64,000 nucleotides of DNA from JBCBDX01 sp039822005 (GTDB lineage Bacteria > Pseudomonadota > Alphaproteobacteria > Rhizobiales > Rhizobiaceae): NCBI GenBank assembly GCA_039822005.1, contig JBCBMZ010000005.1, positions 1 through 64,000 on the forward strand. Reading direction: 5' to 3'. The notes below the pieces were generated by a model. It was not told the DNA's origin, did no database searches, and saw only the letters and a program-made list of their open reading frames with translations. Below are positions 51,399 through 60,349 of this stretch, piece by piece. Position numbers and translations under genes: made by a program. Position 1 is the stretch's first letter, and each line of letters begins with the position of its first letter.

Positions 51399-51833
51399 TT
51401 GGGGAAACGCGTCCTCATACTGCTTGCCAAGTTGGCCGCCGGATATGTGATCGCCGTTCTGGTGGCTGCCTTTGTCTCAATTTTTTGCATGTTTACGCTT
51501 ATCACTTTGATGAACGACGGGAATGGCCCGGTCGGCAGTGATTTGGGCATAGCGTTTGGTATGGCCATTGTGCTGACCGCGATGTTTGCATGGCCGGGCT
51601 ATTTGATAACCCTGTGGTCAGCCTACAAATTCAAGCGGCCATCCTATGCCTATTTCGGTATCGGCGGCGTGCTCACAACGGCTTTGGCGCTAACGCTGTT
51701 CAGTGGGCCCAGAAATCACTTGAATGAATTGACCGAGTTTTCGTTTGCTTATGTCGGCGGGGCAGCAGGCGGCCTTGCTTACGCATGGTTCCATCAACGC
51801 GTTTTCAAGCCGCCTTCGCGGTCAGAATCTTGA
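51399..51833 (+). CDS. Small membrane protein, unknown
   Basis: A 144-residue protein with four hydrophobic segments (AAGYVIAVLVAAFVSIFCMF, IAFGMAIVLTAMFAWPGYL, YFGIGGVLTTALALTLF and YVGGAAGGLAYAW). The TTG at 51399 begins one base after the rlmN stop, with GGAG six bases before it; this is better than a TTG inside rlmN at 51378. It is probably translated with rlmN. Its last 29 bases overlap the convergent LysE gene. I do not recognise a family with a function. Confidence 0.75.
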   Translation: MGKRVLILLAKLAAGYVIAVLVAAFVSIFCMFTLITLMNDGNGPVGSDLGIAFGMAIVLTAMFAWPGYLITLWSAYKFKRPSYAYFGIGGVLTTALALTLFSGPRNHLNELTEFSFAYVGGAAGGLAYAWFHQRVFKPPSRSES

Positions 51834-52449
51834 GCGCAAAGGCGCCAAACACCCCTGCAAACAACCAGTCGAGCGCGCGCGTGACGCGCGGCCGTTTCGT
51901 TAACGCCTGACTGAAGGCACTAGCAGCAAAAATCATCGGCAAGATGGTCGGGATGGCAACCGCCAGGAAAAACACACCTAGGAAAAAAAGTTTGCCGGGC
52001 GCTTGCGGATCATCTGCCGAAACAAATTGCGGCAGGAACGTCATGAAAAACAAGGCTACCTTCGGGTTTAAAATATTGATCCCTATTCCGGTGAAATAGT
52101 GCCGCCAAAGGGAACCCTCCTCCTTTTTCTCGCCCTTTATGGTCAGTGAAGACCCATGGCGGATCGCCTGATAGGCAAGCCAAACCAGATAAACTGCACC
52201 GACAACCTTGAGCGCAAAAAATGCGGTGGGTGCCGCCACCAAAAGAGCAGAAAGACCAAGTGCGACCAGCATGGTGTGAATGAGAACGCCTGTCACCGCA
52301 CCGGCAAAACATGCCAAACCCACCGTGCGGGAGTGAGTAACGGCACGACCCACATAAAGCGCCATATCGGGCCCGGGCGTAACTGCCAGAACAACAGCTG
52401 CCAAGGCAAACTGTAACAGAACCGATGTGGACGGCACGAACTCAAACAT
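51805..52449 (-). CDS. LysE family amino-acid exporter
   Basis: A 214-residue inner-membrane transporter of the LysE/RhtB superfamily. The start at 52449 has GGAG upstream; the longer frame to 52584 runs into the divergent gene. Family marks are the N-terminal VVLAVTPGPDMALYVGRAV, LVWLAYQAIR near residue 72 and NPKVALFFMTFLPQFV near 130. It exports amino acids such as homoserine, threonine or lysine; the specific substrate is unknown. It diverges from a PAP2 gene. Confidence 0.9.
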   Translation of the reverse strand: MFEFVPSTSVLLQFALAAVVLAVTPGPDMALYVGRAVTHSRTVGLACFAGAVTGVLIHTMLVALGLSALLVAAPTAFFALKVVGAVYLVWLAYQAIRHGSSLTIKGEKKEEGSLWRHYFTGIGINILNPKVALFFMTFLPQFVSADDPQAPGKLFFLGVFFLAVAIPTILPMIFAASAFSQALTKRPRVTRALDWLFAGVFGAFALKILTAKAA

Positions 52450-52481
52450 CTTTTTCTCCACCTTGCTGCAGGAAGGGCCCC

Positions 52482-53270
52482 ATGCCACACACCGGCATGA
52501 CCTTCGACCGCGACATTTCCAGCGCACGCATTGATACGCCGCCGAGCATTTGGGGCAACCCGTTTCTAGATCTGTTTCTAGCAACGGGGCCTGTTGCGTG
52601 CTGGTTTATGTTTTTGGCGTTTTTTGCGATCAACCCCCATTGGGATTTGTTGGTTTCCTCCGGTTTCTTCGATGCTGAACTTTGCGCACAAACAGCAAAT
52701 AACCATGACTTTTGTCAGGGATTTCCGGCGGCAACAGATCCTATCTTGAGGGCTATCAGGAAAACCCTTCAAGCCATCCCGCCCTGGGTCGGTCTTGGTA
52801 TCCTAGCCTGGATCGTTGCCGATTGGCGCGTTGGCCTGCGTTGGCGCGATACCGGGATGCTTCTGCGAACCGCAATGGTGGCTACGCTGATCATCTGGCC
52901 CCTTTTGATCGTCAATGGTGTTTTGAAGGCGTTTTGGGGTCGCCCGCGCCCATGGCAATCGGAACCCTTTGGAGGCGACTGGCCGTTTGTGGAAGCTGGA
53001 CTCGTAACCGACTATTGTGCGTCCAACTGCTCTTTCGTCTCCGGTGAAGCGGCATCAGCAGGCTGGATTGCGCTTTTGCCACTGTTGTTTTCACCTCACT
53101 ACCGACTTGCCGCGGCCCTCGTACTCATTCCTTGCTCACTGTTAATGGCAGGGCTCAGGGTTTCTTTTGGCGCGCATTACGCTTCGGACGTTTTGTTGGG
53201 ATATTGGGGCACAATTGCTGTTTTTGCGCTCACTTTCGTTTTTTTGAGCCGATACACAGCAAAAGCCTGA
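52482..53270 (+). CDS. PAP2 superfamily phosphatase
   Basis: A 262-residue multi-span membrane phosphatase. The three PAP2 motifs are present: KAFWGRPRP (near 165), SFVSGEA (CSFVSGEAASAGW near 200) and RVSFGAHYASDVLLG near 240. The ATG at 52482 follows GGAAGGG. The family removes phosphate from lipids such as undecaprenyl diphosphate or lipid A; rhizobial LpxE is a relative, but the substrate is not evident here. It lies upstream of argG. Confidence 0.87.
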   Translation: MPHTGMTFDRDISSARIDTPPSIWGNPFLDLFLATGPVACWFMFLAFFAINPHWDLLVSSGFFDAELCAQTANNHDFCQGFPAATDPILRAIRKTLQAIPPWVGLGILAWIVADWRVGLRWRDTGMLLRTAMVATLIIWPLLIVNGVLKAFWGRPRPWQSEPFGGDWPFVEAGLVTDYCASNCSFVSGEAASAGWIALLPLLFSPHYRLAAALVLIPCSLLMAGLRVSFGAHYASDVLLGYWGTIAVFALTFVFLSRYTAKA

Positions 53271-53335
53271 CTTGCGCCCACGCGCAAAGCCAATATGTTG
53301 CGCCCAACTTCAACCCGCCTTTTCCGGACAAATTC

Positions 53336-54562
53336 ATGACGCTCCCCACAGACATCAAAAAAGTGGTGCTGGCCTATTCGGGCGGCCTCGACACATCCAT
53401 CATTCTCAAATGGCTCCAAACCGAGCTGAACGCAGAGGTAGTCACCTTCACCGCTGATCTGGGTCAGGGTGAAGAGTTGGAACCGGCCCGCAAAAAAGCG
53501 GAAATGATGGGTATTGAGGAAATCTACATTGATGATCTGCGTGAGGAGTTCATAGCCAACTTTGTCTTTCCCATGTTCCGCGCCAACGCGCTCTATGAAG
53601 GAATTTACCTACTTGGCACCTCCATCGCGCGGCCATTGATCTCAAAACGCCTGGTTGAAATCGCAGAGGAAACAGGCGCAGATGCGATTGCCCATGGCGC
53701 GACAGGCAAGGGCAACGACCAAGTCCGTTTTGAACTGTCAGCCTATGCGCTCAATCCGGATATCAAGGTCATCGCGCCCTGGCGTGACTGGCAGTTCAAA
53801 TCGCGTACTGACCTGATTGAATTTGCCCAACTCCACCAAATCCCGGTACCAAAAGACAAGCATGGCGAAGCGCCCTTCTCGGTTGATGCCAACATGCTGC
53901 ACTCCTCATCGGAGGGGAAAGTACTGGAAGACCCATGGTCTGAAGCGCCTGAATATGTGCACATGCGTTCCGTTTCACCGATGGAAGCGCCCGATCGGGC
54001 CACCGAAATCGAACTTGAGTTCAAAAATGGCGATCCCGTCGCCTTAAACGGAACCGCGATGAGCCCCGCGACCTTGTTTGTCGCTTTGAACGATCTGGGC
54101 CGTGACAATGGCATTGGCCGGATTGATCTCGTCGAAAACCGTTTCGTCGGCATGAAATCGCGCGGCGTTTATGAAACGCCCGGCGGCACAATCCTTTTGC
54201 AAGCGCACCGCGCGATGGAATCCATCACGCTGGATCGCGGCGCCATGCATCTCAAAGACGAGCTGATGCCGCGTTATGCCGAGCTGATCTACAATGGTTT
54301 CTGGTTCTCGCCAGAGCGTGAAATGCTGCAAGCGGCAATCGATTTGAGCCAAAAAGATGTTGAAGGCACCGTGCGTCTCAAGCTCTACAAGGGAAATATC
54401 ATGATCACGGGCCGAAAGTCCGACAAATCACTCTACGCCGAAGATTTGGTAACATTTGAAGACGACCATGGTGCCTATGATCAAAAGGATGCGGCTGGCT
54501 TCATCAAGCTAAACGCCCTACGCTTGCGCACATTGGCCGCGCGGCGAAGAAAAGGCGAGTAA
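53336..54562 (+). CDS. argG: Argininosuccinate synthase
   Basis: ArgG condenses citrulline and aspartate using ATP in arginine synthesis. The 408-residue protein starts at the ATG at 53336; the open frame upstream to 53132 lies in the PAP2 gene. The ATP-binding LAYSGGLDTSIILKWL is at the N-terminus. SIARPLISKRLVEIA, GATGKGNDQVRFELS and the substrate-binding SPMEAPDRATEI segment follow. Length and layout are normal. Confidence 0.96.
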   Translation: MTLPTDIKKVVLAYSGGLDTSIILKWLQTELNAEVVTFTADLGQGEELEPARKKAEMMGIEEIYIDDLREEFIANFVFPMFRANALYEGIYLLGTSIARPLISKRLVEIAEETGADAIAHGATGKGNDQVRFELSAYALNPDIKVIAPWRDWQFKSRTDLIEFAQLHQIPVPKDKHGEAPFSVDANMLHSSSEGKVLEDPWSEAPEYVHMRSVSPMEAPDRATEIELEFKNGDPVALNGTAMSPATLFVALNDLGRDNGIGRIDLVENRFVGMKSRGVYETPGGTILLQAHRAMESITLDRGAMHLKDELMPRYAELIYNGFWFSPEREMLQAAIDLSQKDVEGTVRLKLYKGNIMITGRKSDKSLYAEDLVTFEDDHGAYDQKDAAGFIKLNALRLRTLAARRRKGE

Positions 54563-54598
54563 GCTTTTTAATCAGGCAAGTCGAGTGGGGCCGGGCTG

Positions 54599-55933
54599 TT
54601 GATCGTTCAGGCAGACAAAAAAGACGCAAATGTAAAATCGCGCCGCTCGTCGCAGACGCGCCGGTTTGTGATTTATGCGTCTCTGGTTGTGATTGCCAGC
54701 GCAATCGCCGGGTCGGTTTGGTTGGACAGAGACCGCGAACCGGCCTTGTTGACGGTTGCTACCGGGCCGCTTGGTTCAGATGCCAATGTTCTTATGCGTG
54801 AGGTCGCCGAGGTGGTGGAACGCCATTCAAATACGTTGCGCCTGTCGGTCAGGGCAACACTTGACGCCTCGCAGAACATCGCTTTGTTGAACCGCGGTGA
54901 AATTGATACCGCCGTAATCCGCTCTGACACACCGGTGGTTTCGAACGTGCGTGTGATCGCCGATCTCTATCCCGATGTGATGCACGTGATCACTTTATAC
55001 AAGGCGGGTATCCGCAACGTTACCGGCTTGCAAAGGGCGACGGTCTCCATTCCGCAATACGGCACTGATGCATTCCGTTCTTTTTGGATTTTGGGCGATC
55101 ACTATGATTTACCCATCGACCGGATGCGCTGGTCCGCAGAACCATTTCTGCAAGGATCCCAGCGTTTGCTCGATGGCGATGTCAATGCGCTCTTCACCAC
55201 CCGCTCGTTGCGCGATGCACAACTGATCCGCCTGTTTGAAGATGCACAGCTAAAGGGCATCAAATTGCGCTTGGTGCCCATTCGCCAGGCCGCCGCTATC
55301 GCAGTCAAGCGCCCGTTTCTTGAACCAGCCACGATACCGGCTGGAACCTACACCGGCGCCACACCGGTGCCGGCGATTGATTTGCCAACTTCATCTGTCG
55401 ATCGCATCCTTGTTTCACGCGACAACATTTCAGCCGAGGCAATCCGCGAATTAACGCGCATTTTGTTTGAGCACAGGTTGGATTTGACGATCCGTTTTTC
55501 ACTGGCTTCGGCGATCACCCAGCCGGACCAGACACGTGGTCTTTCGGTCCCGTTGCATGATGGGGCAGAAGCGTTTTACCTGCGCGATGAACCCAGCTTT
55601 ATCCAGGAAAATGCCGAGCCACTGGCGCTGATGGTCACGGTCGCGACGCTTTTGATATCAAGTCTTTTCGCGTTGCGGTCACGGCTCAGCGCAGGCCAGA
55701 AAAACAAGGCGGATGTTTACAACTACCAGATCTTGGACATCCAAAAACGCGCCTTGTTGGAAGACGATATAGAAGAACTGCACGGCTTGAAAGTGGAACT
55801 CGCCGATGTCTTGCAAACTGTTGTTGTGGCCTTGGACACGGACGAGGTTTCTGATGAAGGGTTTCAGTCATTTTCGATTTTGTGGGAAGCGGTGCGTGAA
55901 ACCATCAATGACCGCATCTCACAATTGCGGTGA
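54599..55933 (+). CDS. Membrane-tethered TAXI-family binding protein
   Basis: A 444-residue protein with a TAXI (TRAP-associated extracytoplasmic immunogenic) ligand-binding domain from about 48 to 340 (LTVATGPLGSDANVLMREVA, EIDTAVIRSDTP, VTGLQRATVSIPQYGTDAFR). Unlike classical TAXI proteins it has a membrane span near 23-43 and a second one at about 345-363 (LALMVTVATLLISSLFAL), with a charged cytoplasmic tail of about 80 residues. No TRAP permease is adjacent. The binding protein may act as a sensor. The start is a TTG at 54599. Confidence 0.8.
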   Translation: MIVQADKKDANVKSRRSSQTRRFVIYASLVVIASAIAGSVWLDRDREPALLTVATGPLGSDANVLMREVAEVVERHSNTLRLSVRATLDASQNIALLNRGEIDTAVIRSDTPVVSNVRVIADLYPDVMHVITLYKAGIRNVTGLQRATVSIPQYGTDAFRSFWILGDHYDLPIDRMRWSAEPFLQGSQRLLDGDVNALFTTRSLRDAQLIRLFEDAQLKGIKLRLVPIRQAAAIAVKRPFLEPATIPAGTYTGATPVPAIDLPTSSVDRILVSRDNISAEAIRELTRILFEHRLDLTIRFSLASAITQPDQTRGLSVPLHDGAEAFYLRDEPSFIQENAEPLALMVTVATLLISSLFALRSRLSAGQKNKADVYNYQILDIQKRALLEDDIEELHGLKVELADVLQTVVVALDTDEVSDEGFQSFSILWEAVRETINDRISQLR

Positions 55934-55992
55934 GGGCTTGGCCTGACAGACTATCACGCCTACATGCTCCCATCACAATTAGGGAGCGCGCC

Positions 55993-58035
55993 ATGACGGC
56001 CAAAGAAGACATCAACCCCGCAGTTTTGAACTGGGATGGCCCGCATGGCCTGCCAAACTACTCAAAAATTGCTGATGGAGACTTTGCGACCGCGCTGCTG
56101 CAGGGCTTTACGGAAAATCTCGCCGAGATTGCCGCCATCGCCTCCAACGCCGAAACACCAACCTTCGAAAATACCATCGATGCACTCGAGCGCGCTGGCG
56201 AAACACTGGGGCGCGCCGCTTCGCTCTTCTTCACCAAAGCGGGCAATCACACCAATGATGATATCCAGGCATTGGAGCGCGAATTTGCGCCCCAGTTCGC
56301 CCGTCATTCCGGAGAAATAGCCAAAAACCGCGCTTTATTTGAACGCGTGGATGCCCTTTGGGAAAAACGCGAGGAACTGGACCTGAACGCCGAACAACGA
56401 CAAGTACTGAAGAAGACGCGGCGCGGTTTCATCCGCATGGGGGCCGCGCTCATCGGCGATGACCAAACGCGATTGATTGCCATCAACGAGCGCCTGGCGT
56501 CGCTCGGCACGCAATTTGGGCAAAATGTTCTCAAAGACGAGAAAGACTGGATCATGCCGCTCGACGAGAGCGATCTCGACGGCATACCTGCGGATTTAAA
56601 GTCCATCATGGCAGGCGTTGCCGCTGACCGCGGCTATGAGGGGCAATATGCGGTGACCACATCCCGCTCCGTGGTGGTGCCATTCCTGGCATCGTCAAAA
56701 CGCCGCGACCTTCGCGAAAGGGCATTTGCAGCCTGGACGTTACGCGGTGAAAATGGCGGTGAAACGGACAATGGCGCGGTCATTGAAGAAACCCTCCGGC
56801 TGCGAGCCGAGAAAGCCAAACTGCTCGGCTTTTCCAACTTCGCGGAACTGAAACTTGATGGGACCATGGCCAAAACCCCGGGAGCGGTGATGGAGCTTTT
56901 GGAAACGGTTTGGGAAAAGTCGCGCGCGCGCGCGCTTCAAGAAGCCGAAGATGTTCGCGCCGTGATGAGGGCCGATGGTGTTAATGAGACGTTGTACGCG
57001 TCCGATTGGCGTCACTATGCAGAACGCATTCGCAAAGAACGTTTTGACTATTCAGATGAAGACACAAAGCCTTATCTAAAACTTGAAAACATCATTGAGG
57101 CCGCCTTTTGGGTGGCCAACAAGCTGTTTGGCCTTTCCTTCAAACCGGTGGATGGCGTTGATTGGCTTCACCGGGAAGCCCGGACATGGGAGGTTGTCAA
57201 TCCCGATGATAGTCACCAGGCGTTATTCGTTGCCGATTATTTCGCCCGGCCATCGAAGCGCTCTGGTGCCTGGATGAGCGCCATTCAGACGCAATCCAAG
57301 CTGAAAGGCGAAACGCCAATCATCACCAACACGATGAATTTTGCCAAACCAGCGGATGGCAAACCGGCACTGATCTCATTTGAAGACGCACGCACTCTTT
57401 TCCACGAATTCGGTCATGCACTGCACGGCATGCTGTCTGATGTGACCTATCCAAGCGTATCAGGCACTGCTGTCAGCCGCGACTTTGTGGAACTCCCCTC
57501 GCAACTTTATGAGCACTGGCTGACGGTGCCAGACGTACTTGAAAAATTCGCGGTGCACTTCGAGAGCGGAGAACCAATGCCCAAGGAACTTTTGGACAAA
57601 GTTCTGGCCGCACAAACCTTCAATGCTGGCTTTGATACAGTTGAATATACATCTTCGGCTTTGGTGGACATGATCTACCACCAGGAAGAGAAAACACCGG
57701 CTGATCCGCTCGGTTTTGAAGCCAAGACCCTGGGCCAACTGGCCATGCCTGACGCAATGGTGATGCGGCACCGCTCGCCGCACTTTCTGCATATCTTCTC
57801 GGGCGATGGCTATGCGGCCGGCTACTATTCCTACATGTGGTCTGAAGTTTTGGATGCTGACGCGTTCAGTGCCTTTAAAGAATCCGGCGACCCGTTCAAC
57901 AGCGATCTGGCCCACAAACTCCGAGCCAACATATTGTCCACCGGTGGCACAATGGAACCGGAAGATGCTTATCTTGGCTTCCGTGGGAAGCTACCAACAC
58001 CCGACGCCATGCTAAAAGGCCGTGGGCTGATCTAA
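55993..58035 (+). CDS. M3 family oligopeptidase (Dcp/OpdA-like)
   Basis: A 680-residue cytoplasmic zinc peptidase. The zinc-binding HEFGHALHG is in TLFHEFGHALHGMLSD near residue 470, and the downstream glutamate ligand lies in the helix that follows. The ATG at 55993 follows AGGGAG; the longer frame from 55930 overlaps the preceding gene. Length and sequence fit peptidyl-dipeptidase Dcp or oligopeptidase A. It follows the TAXI gene by 60 bases and precedes an aldo/keto reductase by 18 bases. Confidence 0.93.
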   Translation: MTAKEDINPAVLNWDGPHGLPNYSKIADGDFATALLQGFTENLAEIAAIASNAETPTFENTIDALERAGETLGRAASLFFTKAGNHTNDDIQALEREFAPQFARHSGEIAKNRALFERVDALWEKREELDLNAEQRQVLKKTRRGFIRMGAALIGDDQTRLIAINERLASLGTQFGQNVLKDEKDWIMPLDESDLDGIPADLKSIMAGVAADRGYEGQYAVTTSRSVVVPFLASSKRRDLRERAFAAWTLRGENGGETDNGAVIEETLRLRAEKAKLLGFSNFAELKLDGTMAKTPGAVMELLETVWEKSRARALQEAEDVRAVMRADGVNETLYASDWRHYAERIRKERFDYSDEDTKPYLKLENIIEAAFWVANKLFGLSFKPVDGVDWLHREARTWEVVNPDDSHQALFVADYFARPSKRSGAWMSAIQTQSKLKGETPIITNTMNFAKPADGKPALISFEDARTLFHEFGHALHGMLSDVTYPSVSGTAVSRDFVELPSQLYEHWLTVPDVLEKFAVHFESGEPMPKELLDKVLAAQTFNAGFDTVEYTSSALVDMIYHQEEKTPADPLGFEAKTLGQLAMPDAMVMRHRSPHFLHIFSGDGYAAGYYSYMWSEVLDADAFSAFKESGDPFNSDLAHKLRANILSTGGTMEPEDAYLGFRGKLPTPDAMLKGRGLI

Positions 58036-58052
58036 CAACGGAAATCGAAGAC

Positions 58053-59045
58053 ATGAGACAAGTTCAGTTGGGTCAATCGGGCCCGAAAGTGGGCGCGGTT
58101 GGGCTCGGGGCCATGAGTTTTGGCGGCATTTACGGCACGACCAATGAAGCGGAAAGCCACGCAACGCTGGCAAAAGCGCTGGATCTTGGCGTCAATCACA
58201 TCGACACGGCCAATATCTACGGTATGGGCGTTTCCGAGAGCGCTATCGGCTCTTTCCTGAGGAACAATCCCGGCACCCGAGAGCAATTTGTCATTGCCAC
58301 TAAAGCGAGCATCATTACCGAGCCCGAACGCGACTTCAGAAATGACGAGCCTTATCTTCGGGCGGAACTTGAAGCTTCGCTGAAGCGCCTCGGCACCAAC
58401 CATGTGGAGCTTTTCTACATTCACCGCCGGGACCCGCGCGTACCGGTCGAAGACATGATGGGAACGCTCACCCGCTTTATAGAAGAAGGGAAAATTGGCG
58501 CCATCGGCTTGTCTGAAATTCAACCTGCGACGCTGGAGCGCGCCGCCAGCGTACATTCGGTCGCCGCCGTGCAATCTGAATATTCGCTCCAAACGCGCCT
58601 GCCTGAAATGGGCATGCTGCAAATGTGTAGAAAACTCGGAACGACATTTGTTTCTTTTTCACCCGTCGGGCGCGGGTTGTTGACCGACAAGGATCCCGAT
58701 CGCAGACAGTTCCCAGATGTTGATTTCCGCAAATCCAACCCGCGTTTCACCGAGCCCAATCTATCTGCCAACATGGAAAAAGTGCAGGAGCTACGTGCGT
58801 TCGCCCGCCAGAAGGGTGTTGCAACCTCCACACTCGCCATCGCCTGGACGTTCGCGATGGCCCCTAATTCCGTATCGATCCCCGGCACCCGGTCAGCGGG
58901 TCATCTAACGGAGAATACCGCGGGAGCTGATTTGCCCCTTTCGAGCGATGATTTGGCTAAAATCGAGGGACTGATCCCGGTCGGATGGTGCCATGGCGCG
59001 CGTTATAGCCATGCACAAGCCTTTGGTGTTGAGGATTATTGTTAA
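58053..59045 (+). CDS. Aldo/keto reductase
   Basis: A 330-residue (alpha/beta)8-barrel NADPH-dependent oxidoreductase. The catalytic tetrad is visible: Asp in HIDTANIYG (with the Tyr three residues later), Lys in IATKASI and His in FYIHRRDP. GLGAMSFGG and SVSIPGTRSAGHLTEN are usual features of the YajO/Tas-like branch. The substrate is unknown. It may be co-transcribed with the M3 peptidase. Confidence 0.9.
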   Translation: MRQVQLGQSGPKVGAVGLGAMSFGGIYGTTNEAESHATLAKALDLGVNHIDTANIYGMGVSESAIGSFLRNNPGTREQFVIATKASIITEPERDFRNDEPYLRAELEASLKRLGTNHVELFYIHRRDPRVPVEDMMGTLTRFIEEGKIGAIGLSEIQPATLERAASVHSVAAVQSEYSLQTRLPEMGMLQMCRKLGTTFVSFSPVGRGLLTDKDPDRRQFPDVDFRKSNPRFTEPNLSANMEKVQELRAFARQKGVATSTLAIAWTFAMAPNSVSIPGTRSAGHLTENTAGADLPLSSDDLAKIEGLIPVGWCHGARYSHAQAFGVEDYC

Positions 59046-59077
59046 TGCCCTGTGTTGCTGGCATCTGTGCCAAGTAG

Positions 59078-59106
59078 TGCATCGCCGGATGCATCTTTCT
59101 GGGTTT
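59078..59106 (+). terminator. Weak candidate terminator after the aldo/keto reductase
   Basis: TGCATC (59078-59083) pairs with GATGCA (59088-59093) around GCCG. It is followed by TCTTTCTGGGTTTT. The stem is short and the T tract broken. Confidence 0.35.
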
Positions 59107-59157
59107 TAAAGTGCGTTGATGTGCTAGGATGCAATCCGGGTTTACGGGGTTTGAATA

Positions 59158-60243
59158 ATGCAATGGTCACTTCCGATCGCACGGGTCGCTGGCAGTGAAA
59201 TTCGGATTCACCTGACATTTTTTATCCTGCTGGCATGGTTCGGTTTGATCTACCTACAGGAGGGCGGACCCGACGCAGCCATTGAAGGTGTGGGATTCAT
59301 CCTCGCCTTATTCACCTGCGTTGTGCTGCATGAACTGGGCCATGCCTTGGCGGCGCGACAATACGGTATCGTGACGCCGCGCATCACGCTTCTACCAATC
59401 GGCGGCGTTGCCGAATTGGAGCGCATGCCGGAAAAACCGGAGCGGGAAATCATCGTTGCACTGGCCGGGCCAGCCGTAAACGTTGTGATCGCGGCCATAT
59501 TGATCATCGGCTTTGGCGCGTGGCCAGCCATGGAGACACTGCAGAATATTGAAGAGCCAGACTTCGGCTTTTGGACACGCTTGGCGATGGTGAATATCAT
59601 GCTGGTTGTCTTCAACATGATCCCGGCATTTCCCATGGACGGAGGCCGGGTTTTGCGTGCAGTTCTCTCAACCCGCTATTCGAGGGTAAAAGCAACCGAT
59701 ATTGCTGCACGTCTTGGACAGGCTGTTGCTTTCCTGTTCGGTGCATTGGGACTTTTGAGCGGAAACGTACTGCTCATATTTATTGCCATCTTTGTTTATG
59801 TTGCGGCCGCAACAGAGTCGCAAGCGGTTACAATGCAGGCCGTCACGCGGTCTCATACCGCAGCCGATGGCATGATCACGTCCTATGAAGCGTTGGGGCC
59901 CGATGCCACGCTCGGCGGTGCCGCCGATCTACTTTTGCGAACCACCCAGCATGAATTTCCGGTTCTTGACAATGATGGTGCGATGGTAGGCGTACTCACG
60001 CGCACGGCTCTTGTTGCCGGCATGGAGCGCGAAGGACGCGAAAGTGCTGTTGGTGCGCATTTGGAGCTCGATATACCAGTTGTATATGCAACCGACTCGC
60101 TGGAGTTGGCGCTAAATGCCCTTAGCCGACAAAGAAAACCCGCTGTCGCGGTTCTCGACCGGCGAAGCGGGCGGTTGGCTGGTTACATCACCAGTGAAAA
60201 TCTTGGCGAGATGATGCTTCTTGCTTCGGCTTCTTCCCACTGA
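59158..60243 (+). CDS. Site-2 metalloprotease (M50) with C-terminal CBS domains
   Basis: A 361-residue intramembrane zinc protease. HELGHALAAR near residue 60 gives two zinc ligands, and NMIPAFPMDGGRVLRAVL near 160 gives the aspartate ligand. Six hydrophobic segments surround them. The C-terminal part (about 240-355) holds a CBS pair (TTQHEFPVLDNDGAMVGVLTR, then RKPAVAVLDRRSGRLAGYIT), which in this subgroup may bind nucleotides and regulate activity. It overlaps none of its neighbours and precedes typA by 106 bases. Confidence 0.9.
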   Translation: MQWSLPIARVAGSEIRIHLTFFILLAWFGLIYLQEGGPDAAIEGVGFILALFTCVVLHELGHALAARQYGIVTPRITLLPIGGVAELERMPEKPEREIIVALAGPAVNVVIAAILIIGFGAWPAMETLQNIEEPDFGFWTRLAMVNIMLVVFNMIPAFPMDGGRVLRAVLSTRYSRVKATDIAARLGQAVAFLFGALGLLSGNVLLIFIAIFVYVAAATESQAVTMQAVTRSHTAADGMITSYEALGPDATLGGAADLLLRTTQHEFPVLDNDGAMVGVLTRTALVAGMEREGRESAVGAHLELDIPVVYATDSLELALNALSRQRKPAVAVLDRRSGRLAGYITSENLGEMMLLASASSH

Positions 60244-60349
60244 AGAGGCGCACTTTCACATACGTTTTTTTTGGTGTATGCGCGCTGCAACACAAACCGC
60301 GTTGCTCCAATACACCGCTTTGGGGCTTATCAACTCCCGGAATTTAAAA

